DNA from: CAYQQR01 sp964420035
GTDB taxonomy: Bacteria; Bacteroidota; Bacteroidia; Bacteroidales; SM23-62
Length of the DNA: 64,000 nt
Assembly: GCA_964420035.1 (NCBI GenBank)
Contig: CAYQQR010000014.1
Location: 16,075 to 80,074, forward strand
Reading direction: 5' to 3'
The number at the start of each line of letters is the position of its first letter. The stretch's first letter is position 1. The position numbers were made by a program, and so were the translations under genes. The notes beneath the pieces were generated by a model. The model saw only the letters and a program-made list of their open reading frames with translations, searched no databases and was not told the DNA's origin. Shown here in pieces: positions 58,222 through 64,000 of this stretch.

Positions 58222-58962
58222 TCAAATAATCTTCGCCCTGTAATATTCCCGGTTGAGCCGGGCAATGTGCGAGAGGGAGATCTCCTTGGGGCATTCCGCT
58301 TCACAGGCCCCGGTATTGCTGCAGTTACCGAATCCCTGGCGGTCCATCTCGGCGACCATTTCCCTGGCGCGCTTTTTGGCTTCGATCCTTCCCTGGGGCA
58401 GGAGGGCCAGGTGCGATACTTTGGCGGCAACAAAAAGCATGGCCGAGGCATTCTTGCAGGCGGCCACGCAGGCGCCGCAACCGATGCATGCCGCGGCATC
58501 AAAGGCAATATCGGCTTTTTCCTTTTCAACGGGAATGGTATTGGCATCGGGGACATTTCCTGTATTCACCGAGATGTATCCCCCGGCCTGTATGATCTTG
58601 TCAAAAGCCGTCCGGTCCACGATCAGGTCCTTGATCACCGGGAAAGGCCTGGCCCTCCAGGGCTCTATGATGATGGTCTGGCCATCCCGGAATTTTCTCA
58701 TAAACAGCTGGCAGACCGTGATGGCCTTGTCGGGTCCGTGGGCCCTGCCATTAATATACAGGCTGCACATACCGCAGATGCCCTCCCGGCAATCATGGTC
58801 AAAAGCCACGGGTTCTTCCTGGCGCCTTATCAGATCTTCATTGAGTATATCCAGCATTTCCAGGAATGAGGCATCCGGAGAAATATTCTTGACGGTATAG
58901 GTTTCAAACCTGCCTTTTGAGCGGGCGTCGGCCTGTCTCCAGATCTTGAGTATGAAGTCCAT
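58222..58962 (-). CDS. sdhB: Succinate dehydrogenase/fumarate reductase iron-sulfur subunit
   Basis: A 246-residue protein with all three clusters: CREGICGMCSL plus a later cysteine for [2Fe-2S], CIGCGACVAACKNAS for [4Fe-4S] and CSNTGACEAECPKEI for [3Fe-4S]. It carries electrons between the flavoprotein and the quinone site. The long spacing in the second half and the three-gene order C-A-B match the Bacteroidetes-type (class B) complex, which can run as fumarate reductase or succinate dehydrogenase. Direction of use cannot be read from the sequence. Confidence 0.95.
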   Translation of the reverse strand: MDFILKIWRQADARSKGRFETYTVKNISPDASFLEMLDILNEDLIRRQEEPVAFDHDCREGICGMCSLYINGRAHGPDKAITVCQLFMRKFRDGQTIIIEPWRARPFPVIKDLIVDRTAFDKIIQAGGYISVNTGNVPDANTIPVEKEKADIAFDAAACIGCGACVAACKNASAMLFVAAKVSHLALLPQGRIEAKKRAREMVAEMDRQGFGNCSNTGACEAECPKEISLSHIARLNREYYRAKII

Positions 58963-58976
58963 ATTGTTTGTTTATT

Positions 58977-60917
58977 TTAATGCTTGTAATCCCTTGTTTT
59001 TATTTCCACAAATTCATACTGCAGGGGTTCCTTGTGTAACTTCGGCTTTTCATCATCGCCCTGGTATTCCCAGGCGGCCACATATCCGTATTTATCATCA
59101 TGACGCATGGCTTCCCCTTCCCCGGTCTGATGTTCCTCACGGAAATGACCACCGCATGATTCTTCGCGATGCAGGGCATCGTGGGCCATTAAAGCACCCA
59201 GTTCCAGCATGTCGGCAACCCGGTTTGCTTTTTCGAGTTCCGGGTTTACCCCGTCGGCTGTCCCGGGGATCCTGACATCCTTCCAAAAACGTTCTTTCAG
59301 ATCCTTGGTCAGACCAATAGATTCTTCCAGTGCTTCCTTATCGCGTGACATGCCAACATGGTCCCACATGATCCTGCCCAGCTCCTTGTGGAAAGTGTCC
59401 ACCGAGGTTTTCCCGTTCACATTCATCAGACTGGATACTTTTTCGCGCACATTCATTTCTGCTTTCGTAAATTCCGGGGTATCCGTAGGGATCGGACCTA
59501 AATTTATCTGGTCGGAGAGATAATCCTGCAAGGTGTAGGGCAGGACAAAGTAACCGTCGGCCAGACCCTGCATCAACGCGGAAGCACCCAGCCGGTTGGC
59601 CCCGTGATCGGAAAAATTGGCTTCCCCGATGGCATACAAGCCCGGGATGTTGGTCATCAGATCGTAGGAAACCCACAACCCCCCCATGTTGTAATGAATG
59701 GCCGGGTAGATCATCATGGGCATTTCGTAAGGGTTGTCATCGGTGATCTTCTCATACATCTGGAACAGGTTCCCATACTTGGCACGGATGGCATCTTCTC
59801 CCATCTGCTCAATGGCATCTTTGAAATCCAGGTATACGGCCAGTCCCGTTCCAACGCCATACCCCGCATCGCATCTTTCCTTTGCGGCCCTTGATGCAAC
59901 ATCCCTGGGGACCAGGTTACCGAATGCGGGATAGCGCCTTTCCAGGTAATAGTCTCGTTTTTCCTCGGGAAGGTCGGTAGGGCTCAACTGACCGTTCCGG
60001 ATCTTTTCGGAATCTTCTTTTTCTTTCGGCACCCAGATCCTCCCGTCGTTGCGCAATGATTCACTCATCAGGGTGAGCTTGGACTGGTAATCCCCGTGCA
60101 CCGGAATACAGGTAGGATGGATCTGCACGAAACAGGGGTTCCCGAATACGGCACCGCGTTTATATGCCTGCCATATGGCACTCACGTTGGCGCCCATGGC
60201 CATGGTGGATAGATAGTAGACATTACCGTAGCCCCCGGAAGCCAATACCACGGCGTGGGCGCTGTGTTTCCGGATCTCGCCGGTAACCATATCCCGGGTG
60301 ATGATGCCCCGTGCCCTTCCGTCCCTGATCACCAGGTCCCACATCTCGGTGCGGGGGTACATCTTGATCTTACCCAGCCTGATCTGCCTGCTCATGGCCT
60401 GGTAGGCGCCCAGCAGGAGCTGCTGACCGGTCTGACCGCGGGCGTAGAAGGTCCGGGAAACCTGAGCTCCCCCGAATGAACGGTTGTCCAGCATGCCCCC
60501 GTATTCCCGGGCAAAGGGTACGCCCTGGGCAACACACTGGTCTATGATGTTGTTGCTGACCTCGGCCAGGCGGTATACATTGGCTTCCCGGGAGCGGTAA
60601 TCACCACCCTTGATCGTGTCGTAAAACAGGCGGTAAACACTGTCCCCGTCATTCTGGTAATTCTTGGCGGCGTTGATCCCTCCCTGGGCGGCAATGCTGT
60701 GGGCCCTCCGGGGACTGTCCTGGTAACAGAAGCTCTTGACATTGAAACCCAGTTCGGCCAGGGTGGCCGCGGCGGCTCCGCCTGCCAGACCGGTGCCAAC
60801 GACAATGACATCCAGTTTGCGCTTATTGGCGGGATTTACAAGTTTCCGGGTTGCTTTATAATGATTCCACTTTTCTTCGAGCGGTCCTTCAGGTATTTTG
60901 GATTCCAGCTTAACCAT
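58977..60917 (-). CDS. sdhA: Succinate dehydrogenase/fumarate reductase flavoprotein subunit
   Basis: A 646-residue protein. VIVVGTGLAGGAAAATLAEL is the FAD-binding loop and RRAHSIAAQGGINAAKNY holds the histidine that binds FAD covalently. VQIHPTCIPVHGDYQSKLTL and NMGGLWVSYDLMTNIPGLYA line the dicarboxylate site; RVADMLELGALMAHDALHRE and EESCGGHFREEHQTGEGEAM are near the C-terminus. ATG 60917 (MVKLESKIPEG) is used; the frame extends 20 codons upstream into the gap after sdhC. Confidence 0.96.
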   Translation of the reverse strand: MVKLESKIPEGPLEEKWNHYKATRKLVNPANKRKLDVIVVGTGLAGGAAAATLAELGFNVKSFCYQDSPRRAHSIAAQGGINAAKNYQNDGDSVYRLFYDTIKGGDYRSREANVYRLAEVSNNIIDQCVAQGVPFAREYGGMLDNRSFGGAQVSRTFYARGQTGQQLLLGAYQAMSRQIRLGKIKMYPRTEMWDLVIRDGRARGIITRDMVTGEIRKHSAHAVVLASGGYGNVYYLSTMAMGANVSAIWQAYKRGAVFGNPCFVQIHPTCIPVHGDYQSKLTLMSESLRNDGRIWVPKEKEDSEKIRNGQLSPTDLPEEKRDYYLERRYPAFGNLVPRDVASRAAKERCDAGYGVGTGLAVYLDFKDAIEQMGEDAIRAKYGNLFQMYEKITDDNPYEMPMMIYPAIHYNMGGLWVSYDLMTNIPGLYAIGEANFSDHGANRLGASALMQGLADGYFVLPYTLQDYLSDQINLGPIPTDTPEFTKAEMNVREKVSSLMNVNGKTSVDTFHKELGRIMWDHVGMSRDKEALEESIGLTKDLKERFWKDVRIPGTADGVNPELEKANRVADMLELGALMAHDALHREESCGGHFREEHQTGEGEAMRHDDKYGYVAAWEYQGDDEKPKLHKEPLQYEFVEIKTRDYKH

Positions 60918-60930
60918 ATTCTTTTCAATT

Positions 60931-61602
60931 TTAAAAGGTGAAATAAATGACCAGGGGCATGGCGGTAAATCCGGCAAATATGAGGATGGTATAAATCACT
61001 CCGATGGTCTTAATGACGGGCGTGTAGGACTTATGGTCGATCCCCAGGGTCTGGAAGGCAGACTGGAAACCGTGGTGCAGGTGAAAGGCCAGAAAAACAA
61101 AGGAAGCGATATATATAGCCACGAACATGGGCATTTGAAATTTTGCAATGACCAGGGACCCCAGATCTGCAACGTATTTTGTGCCGTCGTAGGTGATTTC
61201 TTCCAGAGATCCAAAAAGGTTTTTAAAATAGAAATCCCCAATGTGAATCACCAGGAAGATCAATACAATCAATGCGGTGTGGATCATATATTTCGAAAAG
61301 AAGGAAGTCTGCTGTTGATTTTTCCTGACGTAGGATTTGGGTCTGGACAGCCAGTTGGATATTTGCAGGATCAATCCATAAATAATGTGCAGTATGAATG
61401 CTCCGAAAAGAATGACCTCAAATACTTTTATAACCAGATTGTTGTGCATAAAATGCGCGGCTACATTGAAAGCTTTGGGTGTTTCGGCAATGATCAGGGA
61501 AAGGTTGATCCCCAGGTGCACCAGCAGGAAAAGCAGAAGGAAAATGCCTGCCAGTGACATGATCAGTTTTTTCCCGATCGAGGATGAAAAAATGTTGCTC
61601 AT
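60931..61602 (-). CDS. sdhC: Succinate dehydrogenase/fumarate reductase cytochrome b subunit
   Basis: A 223-residue protein with five membrane helices and histidines placed for two haems b: LLFLLVHLGINLSLI, FNVAAHFMHNN, FGAFILHIIYGLILQI, IVLIFLVIHIGDFYF and VFLAFHLHHGFQSAFQTLG. This single-subunit, di-haem anchor is the class B type found with Bacteroidetes and epsilon-proteobacterial enzymes. First gene of the operon. Confidence 0.94.
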   Translation of the reverse strand: MSNIFSSSIGKKLIMSLAGIFLLLFLLVHLGINLSLIIAETPKAFNVAAHFMHNNLVIKVFEVILFGAFILHIIYGLILQISNWLSRPKSYVRKNQQQTSFFSKYMIHTALIVLIFLVIHIGDFYFKNLFGSLEEITYDGTKYVADLGSLVIAKFQMPMFVAIYIASFVFLAFHLHHGFQSAFQTLGIDHKSYTPVIKTIGVIYTILIFAGFTAMPLVIYFTF

Positions 61603-61662
61603 AGGAAAAGAATTAGAAGTTAGTTAAATTGCACCGCTGGTAGAGCAATACATTCTCTACTA

Positions 61663-61691
61663 CAAATATATTTTCTGTAGCTTCTCGTCAA
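61663..61691 (-). promoter_or_regulatory. sdhCAB promoter
   Basis: Minus strand: TTG (61691-61689, within TTTG), 18 bases, TATATTTG (61670-61663), exact TAnnTTTG. The leader is about 55 bases to the sdhC ATG. Confidence 0.6.
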
Positions 61692-61737
61692 ATATGTTAC
61701 TGAGCAGAGGAGCATGGTTTTCAAACCAATTTACCGT

Positions 61738-63024
61738 ATGCGCTATTCCAAAATCCCCGTGGCCTTGTTCCAAAAAAATAGGAAAAAGATCATTGAATCC
61801 ATGGGTTCGGATGCCCTGGCCCTGGTTTTTTCCAACGATAAGGTTCCCAGAACGGGGGACCAGTATTTTCCCTTCAGGCAAAATTCCGATTTCTTTTACC
61901 TGAGCGGGATAGAACAGGAGAAATCAATCCTGCTATTGAATCCCGGGCACCCGGAACAGAAAAAAAGGGAGATCCTTTTTATTATGAAACCGGATCCCAT
62001 GCTGGAAACCTGGGAAGGGAGCAAGCTCACCCCCGATGAAGCAAAAGCGATCTCAGGTATTTCCGCCGTCCGGTATATTGAGGATTTCAATAACACATTC
62101 AGGGAATGCAGCATCGGCACAGGCAAGATATTTGTCAATAGCGGCGAGTATGCAAAATTCATCCCGGAGATCCAGGCCGGTCCGGAGAGAAAACTGAAAG
62201 CCTTTATGGAACAATATCCGCTTCATAAATGGGAACGCTTGGCCCCGGTGATGCTCAGGGCCCGCACCATCAAAGAACCGGACGAGATCGGGCTGATAAA
62301 GCAGGCCTGCCGGATCACTTGTGATGCCTTTCTTAAGCTTTTACCCAAACTGAAACCTGGTATGTGGGAATACCAGGTGGAGGCAGAGCTTACCGGGAGC
62401 ATGTTGCAGGGCGGGGCAGCAGGACATGCCTATCCACCCATCATCGCGGCAGGGAAAAACGCCTGTGCCCTTCATTATTTCAGGAATAATCAACCCTGTA
62501 CCGATGGGGAACTCCTGCTGATGGATTTTGGAGCCGAGTATGCCAACTATGCAGCCGACTGCTCACGAACCATTCCTGTGAACGGACGTTTTAGCGATCG
62601 ACAACGGCAGTTATATGATGCCTGTCTGCGCGTATTCAAAGCAGCCAAAGAATTGTACCGGCCGGGTGTAAGCCTGAATGAGATTCATGCCGAAGTATGT
62701 AAACTCTGGCAGGAGGAACATATTCAACTGGGATTGTATACCAGGAAGGAACTTGAAAACCAGGATCCGGATAATCCCCTGTACAAGCGGTATTATATGC
62801 ACGGAACAGGACATTTCATTGGACTGGATGTACACGACGTCGGTTTTAAGCATGAGGCCCTGAAAGAAGGTATGATTGTAACTTGCGAGCCCGGTATCTA
62901 TATCCGGCCCGAAGGCCTGGGCATCCGGCTGGAAAACGACCTTTTGATCACCGCGGACGGCTATGAGGACCTGATGGCGGATATCCCCGTTGAACCGGAT
63001 GAAATAAAATTCTTGATGCAATAA
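61738..63024 (+). CDS. Aminopeptidase P family M24 metallopeptidase
   Basis: A 428-residue protein from ATG 61738 (MRYSKIPVALFQKNRKKIIE, the standard Xaa-Pro aminopeptidase P N-terminus; an alternative ATG lies eight codons earlier). The N-terminal domain holds FPFRQNSDFFYLSGIEQ. The metal ligands are complete: Asp in LMDFGAEYANY, Asp in AADCSRTIPVNG, His in MHGTGHFIGLDVHDVG, Glu in TCEPGIYIRPEG and Glu in RLENDLLIT. It is a different subtype from the gene at 56818 (shorter linker, different C-terminus), so the two are not a recent duplication. Confidence 0.94.
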   Translation: MRYSKIPVALFQKNRKKIIESMGSDALALVFSNDKVPRTGDQYFPFRQNSDFFYLSGIEQEKSILLLNPGHPEQKKREILFIMKPDPMLETWEGSKLTPDEAKAISGISAVRYIEDFNNTFRECSIGTGKIFVNSGEYAKFIPEIQAGPERKLKAFMEQYPLHKWERLAPVMLRARTIKEPDEIGLIKQACRITCDAFLKLLPKLKPGMWEYQVEAELTGSMLQGGAAGHAYPPIIAAGKNACALHYFRNNQPCTDGELLLMDFGAEYANYAADCSRTIPVNGRFSDRQRQLYDACLRVFKAAKELYRPGVSLNEIHAEVCKLWQEEHIQLGLYTRKELENQDPDNPLYKRYYMHGTGHFIGLDVHDVGFKHEALKEGMIVTCEPGIYIRPEGLGIRLENDLLITADGYEDLMADIPVEPDEIKFLMQ

Positions 63025-63034
63025 ATCAGTGAAG

Positions 63035-63829
63035 ATGGATAAACAAGTTGATTATAAAAACCAGGTACTGCGCTATCGTGATGAGGGAAAAGGATATCCC
63101 CTTGTTTTTTTGCACGGCTACCTTGAAACCCTTGAGATATGGAATGAATTAACCCCATTGCTGACGGACCGGTTCAGGATCATTCGGCCGGACCTGCCCG
63201 GGCACGGTAAATCGGGGATCCTGGAAAAGGTGCATAGCATGGACCTGATGGCCGGTAGCGTCGCTTTCCTCCTTCAAAAGCTCAATATTGATCACTGCCT
63301 GATGTTCGGTCATTCCATGGGGGGATATGTTACCCTCGCGTTTGCAGAAAATCATGGTGAACTGCTGGATGGATTTTCCCTGGTGCATTCCCATTGTTTT
63401 CCCGACCCGGATGAAAAAAAGCTGAACCGGGACCGGGAAATCCAACTGATCCGGAAAGGCAAAAAAATGCAATTGATACAAAATCATGTGCCCAAGACTT
63501 TTGCAACTGATCATGTCGATGATTTCAAAGATGCCCGGGAAAGAATACTGCAATATGCATCCAACATACCCGATGTGGGGATCATCAGCGCCCTGGAAGG
63601 CATGAAAGTACGGCCCGACCGGTCCGCTTTCCTTCAATCGACCGAGCTTCCCGTACAGGTCATATCGGGGGACAAAGATAATTTCATTACCCGGGAAGTG
63701 ACCCGGGAACTCTATGCCCTGCCTAAAAACCTTCACAAGGTGCGGCTTGAAAATTCAGGCCACATGGGGATCATCGAAGAGCCGCAGAAAGTCGCACAGG
63801 GCATTAGTGATTTCTATGGGCGGATATAA
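63035..63829 (+). CDS. Alpha/beta-fold hydrolase
   Basis: A 264-residue protein. FLHGYLETLEIW is the oxyanion-hole region; GHSMGGYVTLAFAE (92-105) is the nucleophile elbow with Ser94; the acid is in VISGDKDNFI and the histidine in LENSGHMGIIEEP. A classic triad of an esterase/lipase-like enzyme; substrate unknown. It starts 10 bases after the M24 gene and is likely co-transcribed. ATG 63035 is preferred over GTG 63029. Confidence 0.9.
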   Translation: MDKQVDYKNQVLRYRDEGKGYPLVFLHGYLETLEIWNELTPLLTDRFRIIRPDLPGHGKSGILEKVHSMDLMAGSVAFLLQKLNIDHCLMFGHSMGGYVTLAFAENHGELLDGFSLVHSHCFPDPDEKKLNRDREIQLIRKGKKMQLIQNHVPKTFATDHVDDFKDARERILQYASNIPDVGIISALEGMKVRPDRSAFLQSTELPVQVISGDKDNFITREVTRELYALPKNLHKVRLENSGHMGIIEEPQKVAQGISDFYGRI

Positions 63830-63837
63830 ATAGGAAT

Positions 63838-63956
63838 CTACGCTCGTTGTAGCTCGGCTTCGCTGTCACTCGCTGCGCTGTAATAACAATGCTAACTGTG
63901 CTAAACGGTATTCACACCCGCACCCAAACCCCACACCCTCATTCTGAATTCAGAAT
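63838..63956. repeat. Intergenic palindromes at the right edge
   Basis: CTAC-GCTCGTT-GTAG (63838-63852) precedes a GCTCGGCTTCGCTG/CACTCGCTGCGCTG stretch of near-repeated GCT-CG words. ATTCTGAATTCAGAAT (63941-63956) is a perfect 16-base palindrome and is part of the dispersed word CCACACCCTCATTCTGAAT also seen near 11166. No gene is seen from 63830 to the end of the window. Confidence 0.5.
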
Positions 63957-64000
63957 CACTACTGTCCGGGTAAATCGCAAGATAACTAAATGATTCTTGC

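Noticed and set aside
56818..63024. Recent tandem duplication of the M24 peptidase genes around sdhCAB
   Set aside because: The two proteins differ in N-terminal domain words, linkers and metal-site context, so they are old paralogues of different subtypes.

Overview
The window looks like a chromosomal segment of a Bacteroidota (Bacteroidetes) genome, probably a draft or metagenome assembly because it contains a run of exactly 100 N at 10666-10765. The evidence is the gene content (a PorZ-like type IX secretion protein with a C-terminal sorting domain, GH3 family acyl-adenylase-like protein, DUF3098, DUF2797, a three-gene succinate dehydrogenase/fumarate reductase, YfhO) and repeated matches to the Bacteroidetes promoter pattern (TTG or TTTG, 18-21 bases, TAnnTTTG) in front of many genes.

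Layout. 1-1597: the end of a Wzz-like chain-length protein and an O-antigen ligase/polymerase. 1575-7713 (minus): SpoIIE-type phosphatase, EF-P, DUF3108 protein, TsaB, and an efflux adaptor plus TolC-like outer membrane protein. 7806-11043: YgjP-like metallopeptidase, a protein with an integrase-arm-like N-terminus, a hairpin-rich non-coding stretch, a radical SAM protein, and a 166-bp tandem repeat built on the 3' end of tRNA-Gln. 11206-19849: PspC/PadR pair with a visible operator, DUF2797 protein, M16 protease, a DoxX/Tat/aldo-keto-reductase-like fusion and an MFS transporter. 19924-20452: tRNA-Asn, a partial second tRNA-Asn split by an 89-bp double-hairpin insert, and more hairpins. 20453-29349: adenosine-kinase-like PfkB protein, deoxynucleoside kinase, GH3 protein, QueA, TruB, UppP, DUF3098, FtsX, IlvE. 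29422-33114: a 1230-residue sensor fused to an adenylate cyclase and a degenerate HD domain. 33196-37716: UspA, RdgB, PorZ, RecO. 37723-52232: YfhO, a flippase and an 11-gene minus-strand run from glyS through two glycosyltransferase-like genes and a pseudaminic acid pathway. 52336-63829: NadB, DusB, CPBP protease, a conserved unknown, two M24 peptidases flanking sdhCAB, and an alpha/beta hydrolase.

The most interesting system is the pseudaminic acid locus (41804-48823). PseB, PseC, PseG, PseI and PseF are present, but no GNAT-type PseH is. In its place, tightly coupled and inside an AT-rich block, are a CitE/HpcH-type CoA lyase, a MaoC-type hydratase and a PglD/NeuD-like left-handed beta-helix acyltransferase. 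I infer that these make and attach a non-acetyl acyl group, giving an unusual N-acyl nonulosonic acid. A GT42/Maf-like protein next to PseB is a candidate transferase for the sugar. The second candidate is the periplasmic-propeller adenylate cyclase with an HD domain whose metal ligands are largely replaced. The third is a pair of small tRNA-associated elements: the double-hairpin insert in the tRNA-Asn copy and the tRNA-Gln-anchored tandem array.

All calls are by eye from sequence; no database search was run. Where I chose a start codon other than the longest open frame, the entry says so.
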